Origin: Odobenus rosmarus divergens | Taxonomy: Eukaryota; Chordata; Mammalia; Carnivora; Odobenidae | Assembly: GCF_000321225.1 (NCBI RefSeq) | Contig: NW_004450660.1 | Coordinates: 601,673-665,672 of the forward strand | Reading direction: 5' to 3' | Length of the DNA stretch: 64,000 nt | Shown: positions 23,110-35,130 of the stretch, one piece after another | How the letters are laid out: the number at the start of each line of letters is the position of its first letter | How positions within the stretch are numbered: the stretch's first letter is position 1 | Position numbers and translations under genes: made by a program | Notes under the pieces: generated by a model | Database searches by the model: none | Told to the model about the DNA's origin: nothing | The model's input: the letters and a program-made list of their open reading frames with translations, nothing else

Positions 23110-23252
23110 CTGAGGAGTAATTACCCATCATTTTCTAGCACAGTAGGAGGCAAGGACTTTGCCTTTCATCTCTATGGTCCCAGAATCTAACGCGGTGTCT
23201 GTTCTTCCTGGATGCTCAATAACCATTTGTGGTTGGGCAAATGAATGGATTC
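23110..23252 (+). mobile_element. L2 LINE 3' terminus fragment, sense
   Basis: AGGCAAGGACTTTGCCTTTC, ATGGTCCCAGAATC, GTTCTTCCTGGATGCTCAAT and CAAATGAATGG are a decayed L2 end. Confidence 0.6.
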
Positions 23253-24654
23253 ACACTCCCAGTTGCTATATTAATACATATTTGATGACACTGTGCATAA
23301 AAAGTAGAGGAAGACACTCTGGGAGTGTGTCGCTAAATGATTCTGCAGTATAACTCAACTGACTACTATCATCCTACTGAGGTGGGGAGGAGATGTTGAT
23401 GAATACTTTGGTATAACTTGTAGACATGTGACATGGAAGTAGTTAGATGAGTAACATAGCCTTTTTCTTTCCTTGCTGGAAGGACCTAGAGCTGAGGAGA
23501 CATCAGTATTCATATTTATTACTACCATTACTATTAAATTATTTAACATGAATTTACTACTGAACTCACTAGACCTTATAAACATCAAAAAAAAAAAAAT
23601 AGACAACTCTGGCTAAGAACAAGATAGATATCCAAAAAGATTTCAAGGATGTGCTGTGATACTTAGACTTTAGGTTTATCTAAGATGTGCACAGAGCATG
23701 GAACATCATATATCTCCTCTGAAAATATCTTAAATGCTATGACATTAGCCACTTGCTTATAATTAAAGTATGTTGCCATTTCACCAAGCTTTCATTTACA
23801 GAAGAAAGTGCAAATTCCATTCCCCTTGAACTTTAGCTACTTCCAACTTTTTTCTTTGTTCTTTTCTTTAAAGCTTTGCAACAAATGCATCCCCATATGC
23901 TTATATTAGTTCATCGAGTATTAAACATATTGGCTGTGTGAAATGTTGGCACCCATTAATAAATGTTTTCATTTTTTCATTCTCTCTCTTTTTTTAACTT
24001 TAGATTCTTCCTTTGACTACATAAGCAACAGCTGTCTAGCTGCCTGCACAAGACTGGATCTAATGCCTCTACAGAAATCTAGGTCAAAACACTTGGAATG
24101 CATGAATATCAAACAGAGTTTTCAAAACAGCAAATGAATACATCTTTAACTGGTGACATTTTCCTGTAGCATATGGCTGCAAGCTCAGGGGACTGGATGC
24201 TTTTTTGATGAATATGTTCCATCAAAAACTAGGGGATGGCAGTAGGCTTTTGCCACCTTCTGTTTTGCCTTATGAAATGATAATACAAATGCATAGATAG
24301 ATACAATGATCATAAGGTTTTTACCTTCAGACCTATTCTAAAGATGTGTTTTCCCGTTTGGATGAGTTGCTTTGTCTTTGACTAAGTTTGGATTTATACA
24401 TGACTGCCAAAGTTGACAACCAGTGGGAGCCGTTGTCTTTCCTGGGCAGAATTGGATTGGTGGAAACCTTCAAAGAATTGAACTGAAAAGTAAATATTTA
24501 CCAAAGAGAGGAATTGGGGAGCTTGGTCACATGAGTAACTTATAGCCACAGCAGCAAAATATTGGTCTGAATCCCTTGTCAAATGTCAATATTGAGAGGC
24601 TGGTTAATCATTTACCAATGAGGAACACAGAGAAAAAGCCCAAGGAAATTGGAG
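23253..24654. other. Unique sequence, nothing recognised
   Basis: About 1.4 kb with an A-run near 23588. Frames at 23355-23606 (-), 23943-24137 (+) and 24394-24582 (-) have no known motif. Confidence 0.5.
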
Positions 24655-24800
24655 GCTGGCTCCCTAATTCTGAATCTGCCACCAATAATTCAATGTGGCT
24701 CTGGACATATCCTTGCATCTCTGTGACTTCCCTGTTCTTCTATTTTGTTAAATAACAGGACAGGACCACATTATCTGTATGGTCTCTCCAAGCCCTAAAC
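24655..24800 (+). mobile_element. MIR SINE fragment, sense
   Basis: GAATCTGCCACCAATAATTC, TGTGGCTCTGGACATATCC, CATCTCTGTGACTTCCCTG and a degraded tail follow MIR order. Confidence 0.55.
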
Positions 24801-25639
24801 TTCCAGGTTTGTAAGTTCATAAAGTTTATAAAGCTGTTTTATTGTTAAATGCGTCATGTTGATCGAAATAACAGTGACAGAGAATAGGCTTTGATTTCTT
24901 TCTTTAGTTGACTAAAGATTTGTTTCTTAAAAAGAAAAATTGTTTAGAATCCTCCCTCATCCTTATCAGTAAAAGAAGACAACAGTGGGGCTGTGCTGGT
25001 TAAGGAGGGGAGGGACCGGAGGGATGTGCCCTTGGCCTCTCTGACCCCCACTTCACAAGGCAGCATCTGAAACCTGTATGGGGAAAGCCTGGCTCCCTAC
25101 CAACCTCATTGTAAAAACCAGTGGCTGAGAAAATGAACGTGTGAAGGTATTTTACTAGTAATGGTGGTGATGGAAGAAGGAAGCTTTGGAAACTGAATTT
25201 TTCTGTTTTACATTTAGCAAATTTATATTAAGCAAACAATGCATTTCAGCTGCACGTTGAACTTTTAAGTCTGATGTTCTGCTCCTGGTTTGGCTTTTGT
25301 TTACAAAAACAACCAGTAGAACTTGTGAGTATCACAAGAATTTACAGGTGGGCCATTTTATTCACAAAGTTGACTAGTCACTTCTCTTGATTTGATGGTG
25401 CCCCAACAATATTCTTGAAATCTCATTCAGAAAAATACTTGTTACTTTCAAATAACTAGAGGTGACTTCCTCCCTCCACATTCATCCTGTTCCTCACCTA
25501 ATCCTGTTACAAGCCTTTCTAAGCAGTTTATGCATATAAACTTGCATGTGTACATATGTGTGTGTGTGTGTATGTATGTGCGTTCCTTTTTGGTGAGGTG
25601 ATAGTGTATGGTACACACATAAAAGCACTTTGCTTTTTA
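24801..25639. other. Unique sequence with a short (TG)n
   Basis: A TG/TATG run lies at about 25552-25580. The rest is unique AT-rich DNA without recognised features. Confidence 0.5.
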
Positions 25640-26050
25640 TGTTTAAGAATATGTCTTAAATATCATACTTCAACATTAGTGTGTAATCTACATCTTTGTA
25701 AATGCTTCACAGTCCTTTATTATGGGTGTATAAAAATTTCTATGCCAATTCATCTTAAAGGACATTTACATGGTTGTACTTTTATTTTTCCTATTTACTT
25801 ACAAAGTAGCAATGAATATCCATGTGATATTATAAATATATGTGATAATATCTAAAGGCTAATCTCCCAGAAATAATCTTGTTGATTGAAGGATATGTAC
25901 ACACTTAATTTAGGTGTAGAGTGCCAAATAATATTTAACTACAGTTATTATTTTCAGTTTGTTAAATTATGACTGTAGTCGAACATCTTTTCACATGTTT
26001 AAAAATTACTTGTATGTAAAACTCTGTTCATATTCTTTGTCCATAAATGG
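25640..26050 (-). mobile_element. Ancient L1M fragment, antisense
   Basis: CTTTATTATGGGTGTATAAA, AAAGGACATTTACATGG, TTGTTGATTGAAGGATATG and AGTCGAACATCTTTTCACAT match reversed old L1 3' sequence. Confidence 0.6.
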
Positions 26051-26340
26051 AGTTAGGACAACTTAGTAGCCATCTGGAAAAAAAATAAAATTGTATTCCT
26101 ACTTTATTTCCAACACCAAAATAAACTCCAGATGGACCAAAGATTTTACGCTAAAAATAAATGCATTAAAGTACTATTAGAAACATGAGAAGATGTTTTT
26201 TGTAAGTAATCCCATACTAAGGAAGGTCTTTCTAAGCATAGTAGAAAACCTCAAGGAACAATTCTAAAGATGTATAAATTAATAAGTCAATATATATTGA
26301 AAAAAATAAAAACTGAATGACAAAATTAGGTAAATGACAA
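26051..26340 (+). mobile_element. L1 ORF2 fragment, sense
   Basis: AGCCATCTGGAAAAAAAATA, CAAAATAAACTCCAGATGG, CCAAAGATTTTA, ATTAAAGTACTATTAGAAAC and GGAAGGTCTTTCTAAGCATA match the sense strand of the L1 ORF2 C-terminal region. The frame is broken. It lies head-on to the antisense fragment just before it. Confidence 0.65.
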
Positions 26341-26960
26341 TAACACCTTTGACCAAAGTTGATTGTTTTCAATAATTTGTAGCCTTAAAATGTTGTACCA
26401 TCCAGGCTCAGGATGTAGAAAGTTGGAAAGAGATTGTTGCTCTCACCACAACAAGCAAAATAAACTGGATAGGCTACAAAATCATAGTTTATTTTAAAAA
26501 CATCAGAGGAACAAGAACACAAAGAAAGTTAAATTAATTCTAGAAAGCTAAGATCCCTTGATAGATTACAATAGACCAACAGCTGCTGTCTTCTCTGATG
26601 GAGCTCAGGAGGAAGAGGGCAGGCCATAGATAAGAGTAAGGAGAAACCAGCCTAACTTTTAATGGTTTTTTAATGGCTCTATGTGGGCTGGCATGACAGA
26701 TTAGAATTCCACAGTGCATCAGCCTCATAGCAGGCCTGTCCGTATCCTCCAATTCTTCCTGCGTCTTCACTGACTACTTACAGGTGCTTCACTGAAAGCT
26801 GGTGACATCTTAGGGGAGCTGAGAGTGATCTCTGCTGATCAGAAGAAATGAGAGAAACCGCTGAAGACATACAGCCCTTCCCAGAGAGAGCAAGGCAGCT
26901 ACTCCACATGCAGACGTACATACATGATTAACATATTGTGGGATTTTGTTGGGTTTGAAC
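26341..26960. other. Unique sequence, nothing recognised
   Basis: No repeat or gene was recognised. The 76-codon minus-strand frame at 26540-26770 has no known domain. Confidence 0.5.
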
Positions 26961-29500
26961 TTTATAAAAGGAATATATCATTCTGTAGGTAGTCTTCCGG
27001 AATTTTCACTTAAATGATACCAAGAGTCATTCATAATATTAAGTGTGGCTGTGCTCTGTTGCATTTTATTTCACTTCATTTATCCTCACTGCAATTCCTT
27101 TTTGTAACTATACCTGGGTGTTTTTATCCATTTGCTTGTTGATGAAGCTTACATTGTTTCTGGATGACTAAAGTGACGCAGTAGGCATTCTTGTACATAT
27201 GTGCAAGTTTCTGTTGTGTGTACCTAAGTGTGGAAATTCTGGGGTACGCAAATATTCTACTTTATAAGATAATGCCAAATTATTTCCCAAATTTGTCATA
27301 GCGGTTTATACTACTACAAGCAAAGTACAAGATTACACTGAATCACTTCCTCTTCAACTTTTGGTATTATCAAGAATTCTTAATTATTACAATATGAATA
27401 ATTGTCAACAACTTAATTGGTGTGGATTTATACCTCCCTGATTAATGATGTTGATGTTGTGATGTTGAAGGTTTTATCATGTGTTTACTGGACATATAGG
27501 TTTCCTCTTCTGTGAAATGTCTCTCATATCTTTTGCTTACTTTTCTACTGAGCTTCCCTTTTCTTAATGATTTGTAGGAGTTTTAACCTCTTGAAATATA
27601 TGTATTGCTGGGGCACCTGGGTGGCTTAGTCTGTTAAGCATCTGCCTTTGGCTCAGGTCATGATCTCTGGGTCCTGGGATCGAGAGCCCTACCAGGAGGG
27701 CTCCCTGCTCAGCGGGGAGTCTGCTTCTCTCTCTCCCTCTGTCTGCCCCTCCCTGCTGCTTGTGCGTGTGTGTGTGAGTGTGCCCGCGCGTGGGTGCACA
27801 GGCTCCCTCCCTCTCTCAAATAAATAAAATCTTAAAAAATATACCTATGTATCGCAAATATCTTTCAGTATGTTATTTTGTGTATTTTTATTTTCCTTTT
27901 CTTGATTAACAGCTTTTATTTTCAATGATCTTACATACATTTCAGTTATATATCGAAGTTCTGTATACACATGGGCATTTCTGGTTTAATATTTATTCCA
28001 CAATTTCTCTTAATTGCTATAGCTCTACAATATGTTTTATAGCTATAACATAGCTATAGAATATTTTTTTATGTTTTAATATCTGATAGGAGAAAAACCC
28101 TCTACTTTTTCTTCTACCTCAGAAAATATTGGTGGGAGACAATCCCTTGTTTTTCATGTGAACTTTTGAAAAACATGTCAAATTTCCTGAAGAAGTCTAT
28201 TGGAAATTTGATTGGGACTGCATTAAAAACATTCATCAATTTGAGGAGATTTGATCTCTGAAAGATATTTTCTCTTTTTATGAATATGTTCAACTTCTCC
28301 ATTTATTTAATGAATTTCACTGAAGTTTTAAAATATTCTGTGCATAGATCTTTCCCATTTTTGTTAGGTTTATGACTTGATATTTTATAATTTTGACTTC
28401 TATAGCAAATGCTGTACTTTGTAAAAATGTTTTCTAGTTATTTGTTGTTAGTGTACAGAAATGAGATTGGCAATGGATATCCAGCCATTTTGCTAAACTC
28501 AAATTATTTCTAATAATTTGTTGATATTTTAGGATTCTACATAGACCATATTTACTGCAGAATGATCAGATTCAGTTTTTCTTTCCAATCTTAATAACTT
28601 CTTCTTTTCTTTTCTTATTGTGCTGGCTAATATCTCAGAACAATGTTGTGTAAAAGTGGTGATATTGAGCATTATTTTCCTTTTCCTATTTTAGAAGTTA
28701 TCCTCAATATTTCTCTATTAGAAGATGTTTCTCACTCTTCAGCTTAAGGAAGTACTCTTCTATGTCTATATCTTCATCTTTTTCAGTGGTTTTACCTTTG
28801 TTTTATATTGCTTGTAATATTGTACTAGCAAAATAATAATTATTAATAGTGGTGGCACTGGGAATTCCTCTAATATTTTAATTGTGTTGATGGCTGTTGG
28901 TTGGGTTAGAGATAGAAATTTTCTTCCTTTTTTGAGGAGGAGGTTTTCCTAATATGCAGATATTAAGAACTCTGAAAAATAAATTAATTTTTCATATTAT
29001 TCTCTGCTTTAAGAGTTTGTGAGGTATAAGACTTAGCTTTTCTTTTTTAAGTTTTAAAAATTCACTTAGAATAATTTGTAGCCCAGCATCTTTTTTTATG
29101 AGGTTATTTTTAGTAATTTTTTAATCTTATATCTTTAGCTCTCTTTTAGTCACTTTTGTATTCTATTTTCTAGTAATTTTCTTTCACTGATAATTTTAAG
29201 TATTTTGACATAAATTTATACATATTTACTTTTAATATCTTTTTTGACACCTTTCATATTCTTTATATATTTGTTAGGCTTTCTTTGTTCTACTTTTGAC
29301 ATTACATTTGTCAACAATTTTTTTTTCCCCTCTCAAAAAATCAACTATAAATTTTCTGGGGGGAATCAATATTCACTCTGCTTGTTCAATCAGTGTCTTA
29401 ATCTCTTTATTATTTTCTTCTTTCTTTTTACCTTAGGCTTGTTTGGATCTTTATTTTATTGTAAATTTACCTTAATGTAAATGTTTTCTCTTCATTCTCC
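26961..29500 (-). mobile_element. Ancient L1M 3' UTR and ORF2 region, antisense, interrupted
   Basis: Reversed old L1 extends from TTTGAACTTTATAAAAGGAA and ATTTTCACTTAAATGATACC near 27000 to the ORF2 core. The core includes TTGGAAATTTGATTGGGACT near 28199, ATTTTGCTAAACTCAAATTA near 28487 and ACCTTTGTTTTATATTGC near 28794. It continues to about 29500. Many stops and indels occur, and a Can-SINE sits at 27610. Confidence 0.7.
27610..27840 (+). mobile_element. Can-SINE, sense, with expanded GT/GC tail
   Basis: The head GGGGCACCTGGGTGGCTTAG and body GGCTCAGGTCATGATCTCTG are normal. The 3' part carries an unusual TGTGTGTGTGTGAGTGTGCC expansion with CGCGCG. A CTCTCTCAAATAAATAAAAT end follows. Confidence 0.92.
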
Positions 29501-29560
29501 CCTATTTACTAATGAAAATACCTCCATAAGCTTTTATAAGCTTTGAATTGTATCTGATAC

Positions 29561-29786
29561 CACTCGTTCTCAAATGGAGGCAATTTCACCCCCCAAGGGA
29601 CATTTGGCCACATCTGAAGACATTTTGAAATGTTATGACTTGCACCAGAGTGGGAGAGGGTACTGTTGTCATCTAGTTGGTAGAGGCCAGAGATGGTGCT
29701 AAGCAGCCTGCAAAGCACACAGATGTTCCTGACAGCAAAGAATTAGCCAGACTGAAATGTCAATTGTGCTGAGGTTGAGTAACCCT
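29561..29786 (-). mobile_element. MER20 hAT-Charlie DNA transposon, antisense
   Basis: Left end CACTCGTTCTCAAATGGAGG, inside CACCCCCCAAGGGACATTTG, CTAGTTGGTAGAGGCCAGAG, CAAAGAATTAGCC and AAATGTCAATTGTGCTGAGG. The right end is GAGGTTGAGTAACCCT. The order and complementary ends match MER20 reversed. MER20 copies have been reported as co-opted enhancers in other mammals, but nothing here shows function. Confidence 0.8.
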
Positions 29787-31028
29787 CCTACAGACCTTTG
29801 AGACATTCATTTATTTTGATCAATATTATAAGCCATTCCAAGTAATATGGGCTCCCTTTTGCTTTTTCCCCCTTTGATTATTTGTTAAAGATCAAAATCC
29901 AGCAGCACTCACATGTGCTTTATTTGCCCAGCTCCATATTTAAAAACAAACAAACAAAAATTGCATCTTCTTAAATGCCATATGCACTCTATAGACTTCT
30001 AGTCTCTGCCTGATACTTAGTATTATAATACTTCCCCAGGAAGAGTCACACTTTTGTATTACCCATCTGACTATTGCAGAAATTGGAGTTTGCACTCCTG
30101 AATTCTATACTGAATGATTTTCAGTCTCTTCCTTTTTTATTAATTTTCCTTTCCTTAAGGGGGACAATACATTTCCGTTGGTAATAGTAGCTCACTGAAG
30201 TATTTCAAGTGTTTCTCAAAGATATGCCAGTCCCAGGAAGGGCTGGTAACATCAAAACCTTTTGACATGCGATGGGTGATTTTTATAAAATCTCACCTCT
30301 ATAGGGTGCCATGATGTCTGTTCTACTACCTAATCCAATAAATAATAATAATAATAATAATAATGTCACTAATGTGTTAAATTACCTAGTAATGTCTACT
30401 CCTTATTTTATGTTCTAGTATGTAGACAAAGCCCCAGTTGTTTCCCGTTGAAGATGCTGATAACAGACACACACGTATTTCAAAACAGGATATAACATGC
30501 CGTTGTATAGTATCAGGTTTACTAATATGACTACTATGGTGATTCAGGAGCCTTTGCATTATGGATTGTTTTTCTTGAACTTACTTAATACTCAATGGAT
30601 GTAAATGTTTGATAATTATTTATTCAAATACAGTTATGTATCAAAAATGATTAAAGTTTCTTTTTGTGGAAGCAGCATCAATACCAAGATTTACTATTCA
30701 TGAGTTATGAGATATTGACTTTTCTTTTTTTTATTAACAAATTCTTCCATGTAAGTAAGTTAATGAGCTCAATACACAGATCATTCTAATAAACCATAAG
30801 TCAGGGAATAGAACTATTGAGAAGAAATAACACAGAACAGGAATATTCTCAGACATTGAGAATCAATGTTGCAAATTTTTGTTTTATTTTTCTTGAATTG
30901 GCAAACCACACTATCTAAAATGTTCAATATATGACAGAATACAATTCATATTGTTTTATATGGAGGGAAAAGCAGTAACATCAGTTTTTATAAGGTCTGA
31001 GAACTTCCTGAGCTTTAAATTAAGGAAG
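29787..31028. other. Unique sequence with (AAT)n
   Basis: An (AAT)n microsatellite of about nine units lies at 30338-30364. Otherwise nothing was recognised in about 1.2 kb. Confidence 0.55.
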
Positions 31029-31613
31029 TACCTTACTCTTTTTTGTTTTCTGTTTTATTGAGTTATAATTGACATACATCATGTTTAAGTTTAAGGCATA
31101 CAGCATGATAGTTTTGTTTACATATATTGAGAAAAGATTACCACAAGTTTCAGCTAATATTCATCCTCTCATATAAATACAATAAAACAGAAAGAAAAAA
31201 AGGAAAAAAAGTTCTCTTTGAAAAGAACTCTTAAGATTTACTCGAGAGTAACAACATTCTTATAAATTATACAACAGTGTTAACTATGGTCATCATGTAC
31301 GTTATATCCTTAGTACTTACTTATCTTATAACTGGAAGTTTATAACTTTTGACTTAACCTTCATACACTTCCCTCTCCAACACCCCCAACCTTCCACCTC
31401 TGGTAACAAGTCTAATCTCTTCTAGAATGTTTGTCTGTTTGATTTAAATTTCACATATAAGCGAGATAATACAGTATTTGTCTTTCTCTGTCTGATTTAT
31501 TTCACTTAACATAATGCCCTTGAGGCCCATCCATGTTGTTATAAATGGTCAGATTTTCTCATTTTTATTTTATGGACAAAACCTTTTTATTTATCCATGG
31601 ATGGACACTTAGG

Positions 31614-31880
31614 CTATTTCCATATCTTGGCTATTGCAAATAATGCTGCTATGAACGGAGGGATACAGATATTTTTTTGAGTTAGTGTTTTTGTTTTCTT
31701 TGGGTGTATTCCCAGAAGTGGATCATAGGGCAGTTCTATTTTTAATTTTTTGTGGATCCTCCACACTGCTTTCCATAGTAGCCACGCCAATTTACAATCC
31801 CACCAATAGTGTGCAAATGTTCCCCTTTCTCCACATCCGTACCAGCATTTGCTATTTCTTGTATTTTTGATGATGACCAT
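31614..31880 (-). pseudogene. L1 ORF2 C-terminal remnant
   Basis: An 88-codon open stretch translates to the C-terminal cysteine-rich region of L1 ORF2p. It keeps a C-x3-C-x7-H-x4-C pattern (CWYGC...H...C) followed by KLKIELPYDPLLGIHPK, a signature of the family. The upstream catalytic domains are absent because of the internal deletion of this L1, so no functional reverse transcriptase is encoded. Confidence 0.85.
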
Positions 31881-32219
31881 CTTAACAGGTGTGAAATGTT
31901 ACCTCATTGTGGTTTTCAGTTACATTTCTCTATTCAGTAATGATGTTGATTAACTTTTCATGTACCTGTTGGTCTTCATATATCTTCTTTAGAGAAATGT
32001 CTAGCTAGGTCATTTGCTCATTTCCTAATTAGGTTATTTATTTATTTATTTATTTTTGCTTTTGAGTTGTATACGTTCTTTATATATTTTGGATGTTAAT
32101 CCTTTATCAAACATATAGTTTACAAATATTTTTTTCCCATTCCATGGGTTATATTTTCTTTTGTGGGAAGATTTCTTTTGCTCTGCAGAAGCTTTTTGGT
32201 TTGATGTAGTCTCACTTGT

Positions 32220-32429
32220 TTTATTATTATTATTATTATTATTATTAAGATTTTATTTATTTATTTATCAGAGAGAGAGAGAGCACAAGCTGGGGGAATG
32301 GCAAGAAGAGGGAGAAGCAGGCTCTCCACTGAGCAAGAAGCCCAATGATGGGAATTGATCCCGGGAATCTGAGATCATGAACTGAGCCAAAGGCAGGTGT
32401 CCAACAGACTGAGCCACCCAGGCCTCCCT
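32220..32429 (-). mobile_element. Can-SINE, antisense, with (ATT)n tail, inside the L1
   Basis: A (TTA)n run replaces the usual T-run. TTAAGATTTTATTTATTTAT, GA tract, GAGATCATGAACTGAGCC and GAGCCACCCAGGCCTCCC follow. It interrupts the antisense L1 between GATGTAGTCTCACTTG and TTTATTTTGTTG. Confidence 0.92.
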
Positions 32430-33809
32430 TTATTTTGTTGTTTGTGCTTTAAGTGTCATATCCAAAAATTTATTACCAAGACCCATGTTCAGTTGCTTTA
32501 TTCCTATGTTAACTTCTAGGAGTTTCATGGCTTCAGGTCTTTGATGAAAGTCTTTCTTCCATTCTGAGTTAATTTTTGTGAAGGGTATAAGACATGAGTC
32601 CTATTTTGTTTTTTTACATGTGAATATCCAATTATCTCAGCACATTACTCAGAAGTCTGTCTTTTTTCCATTAACTGTTCTTGGCTCCATTGTCAAATGT
32701 TAGTTGACCATATTATGCTTGAGTTTATTTATGGGCTCTTGATTTTGTTCCATTCTGTTTTTCTTCCAGTACTAAACTGTTTTGATGACTATAGCTTTAT
32801 AGTGTAGCTTGAAATTAGGAAGTGTGATATCTCCTGCATTGTTCTTCTTTCTTAGGATTTCATTAATTATCCAGGCTCCGTTGTGTTCCATATAAATTTT
32901 AGCAGTGTTTTTTTCTACTTATGTAAAGAATGTCACATAAATCTTGGTAGGGTTGCATTATATGTATAGATGACTTTTGGTAGTATTGACATTTTGACAA
33001 TATCAATTCTTCTAATCTACAAACTCCTGGTACTGGCTTTGCCCTGGGGGCAATCAGCTCTGCCCCCACCAGCCCTCTGCTAGAGCACCACTGGTCCAGA
33101 ACAGCTCCCGGGAGTTTTCACCAGGACTTCTGGTCAAATGGAGCTAGAAGATATACTCCACAGTGGGCGGGGCTGTAGGTCAGCTCCTTGCCTGCTTGTG
33201 GGCAAGCCAGGTTCTAGGGAAGCAAAACTCATTTGAGGATCTGAATCAGGCAGATCTGCACCCCTCTGAATTCCCTGGTCAGGGTACATCCCCAACTTGA
33301 TTCTGTCAATGAGCAAAGGTGTTGGTTGGGATTACTACTTGGGCACTGCGAATATGAAGTTGGTGCCCAGATCTGGGTGCTGGTTGTTACACACCCTTCC
33401 ACTCTTCTTGGTCACAGGCAGATTCTTAGTAGTTGAGCCCACAGATTCCCCTGCAGTCTCTGTGGTGCAAGATCAGAGTAGGGGCTCCCACAAACGTTGA
33501 GAGAGGTTGGATGTCCCCCCTGAGTTCTCTTTTCCCACTGGAGGACCTGGAGGTTCAGGCGAGAACTTTCTACATGGTACTGCACTGACCTAAGGGAAGG
33601 TCAATATGGCCAATGTGTAGCCACAACTCTTACCCTTCTAAGGCAGCCTGTTTGGTTTCTGTGGTTCTGGCAGGTCTTCAGCCTCACCCGGGCATTCCAA
33701 GATTCTCTCAGTAGTATCTTGTTCTTGAATAGTTGTTAGTTGTTCTTGTGAGGGCAGTGAAGTCAGGAACAACCTATGTTGCCATCTTGGTGACCTACCT
33801 TACTCTTTT

Positions 33810-34334
33810 GACACTATTTTCCTTTCTATAAAATGGATGTAATTATTTCCACCCACATACTCCAGGAAGAACATTTGAAAAATTATGAGGTAATCCAAGA
33901 ATTTCCATTTACCTCTTATCCTCCTTCCTTTATCACTGAAGCAGGCATCTTTATACTTTTTGACTCATTGAAAGTAAAAGAGATGTTTGCAAATAAATTG
34001 ATTTCTCAAGAATAATGGCATTGTTCATTTAAAGTCCAAAATAGTCAATGCAAGATTTTTTAGATGGAAAATGAATTAGTTGCCTAAAAGTAATTATAAG
34101 TAACAGCCTGAATATTAAACTCAAAAGTGATGGATGTGTTCTTTTCTTTCTTTTCACTACTTTTTTGGGGGTGGGGCATTTGTTTAATGATTATAACAGT
34201 AAATGTAGAACAGAAGGCAAATATGAGAACCTAATATATCAAAATATCAAATCGGGAATTTTTCTTCTGAGCAAAGATGCTTGCAATGTGAACCTACAAA
34301 TCAGTAAGCAATTAAATAGTGGTCTCCTCTGGAA
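33810..34334. other. Unique sequence, nothing recognised
   Basis: AT-rich DNA. The 60-codon frame at 33833-34015 has no known motif. Confidence 0.5.
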
Positions 34335-34460
34335 GCGGCCTCAGAAGTCATTTACTCTCATTTTATAGATGAAGTTCTAATTTTTTCAAGGTCATACAAA
34401 TAGCTAGCAAAGTTGCAAGTGGAGTCACCTTTCCTGAATCTCAGTTCTGTAGTCAAGTAA
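34335..34460 (-). mobile_element. MIR-type fragment, antisense
   Basis: CTCATTTTATAGATGAAG, TTCAAGGTCATACAAATAGC and TGCAAGTGGAGTCACC match a reversed MIR core. Confidence 0.6.
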
Positions 34461-34960
34461 TTCTCCAGTAGCAAAAGTCTGATTATTGGCTTGTTGATAT
34501 TTATTCTTACATTATGATTGATATCATTCACTTGTGATGTTATTAGATTTCTTTAGTATATATGAGGATAGTGGTGACAAAGAGTCACCAGAATAAAGCC
34601 AATAAATATGTATAGATTTTGTGTGTGTGTGTGTGTGTATAGAGGAGGTAGAAATAGGGGTATATTAATTATTATTTCATGTCTTAAAATTTATTATTTT
34701 TGGAAAATACTAAACTAAATCCTCTTCTGAAATTCATAAATTAACAGAATGGCAAAGATTTCCTGTTTATGTAAGAAAATACAGAACAAGAAAACAAACA
34801 AGCAAAAGGTTTGTGGCTTCAGTGAATTGATAGATGGATAATAAGCCAACAATATAGTGTGGTTATCAGAAAGATAAAGGGATACAATGGCATTCTCATT
34901 GTATAAGTGATAGCTAAAGTAAAAATCCCAAATATTTGTCTATATATGCATTATATTAAA
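34461..34960. other. Unique sequence with (TG)n
   Basis: A pure TG run of about 20 bases lies at 34619-34640. No other feature is seen. Confidence 0.6.
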
Positions 34961-35130
34961 CTAGGCTTTTTGCATATACTATTTTATATCCTTACCTTGA
35001 AAGATAACGATCCTCACTTACAGATGAGAAAAGGTAAGTATCTAATACAAGGTTACTCGGCTCATTTTAGTGGCCAAGTTATCATCTGTTCCCAGGTCTG
35101 TCTGGCCCTCAAACTCATATCCATTTCATT
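34961..35130 (-). mobile_element. MIR SINE, antisense
   Basis: TTTGCATATACTATTTTATA, ACGATCCTCACTTACAG, ATGAGAAAAGGTAAGTATC and CCCAGGTCTGTCTGGCCC follow reversed MIR order. Confidence 0.6.

Larger units (their letters stand above)
31043..33795 (-). mobile_element. L1 with both ends and TSD but a large internal deletion, antisense
   Basis: The 3' end is at the left (TTATTGAGTTATAATTGACA) and is followed by reversed 3' UTR and the ORF2 C-terminal third. Near 33028 the match jumps to GC-rich L1 5'-UTR sequence, which ends at 33795. GTTGCCATCTTGGTGAC lies at the extreme 5' end and contains a YY1-type core (GCCATCTT, 33781-33788), as found in L1 promoters. A perfect 14-base TSD, TACCTTACTCTTTT, lies at 31029-31042 and 33796-33809. 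ORF1 and the endonuclease and reverse-transcriptase parts of ORF2 are missing, so the element is dead. A Can-SINE at 32220-32429 inserted later. Confidence 0.82.

Noticed and set aside
33029..33795. GC-richer block as a second promoter or exon cluster
   Set aside because: Its position inside the TSD, with the CCATCTTGG end, identifies it as antisense L1 5' UTR rather than a host gene.
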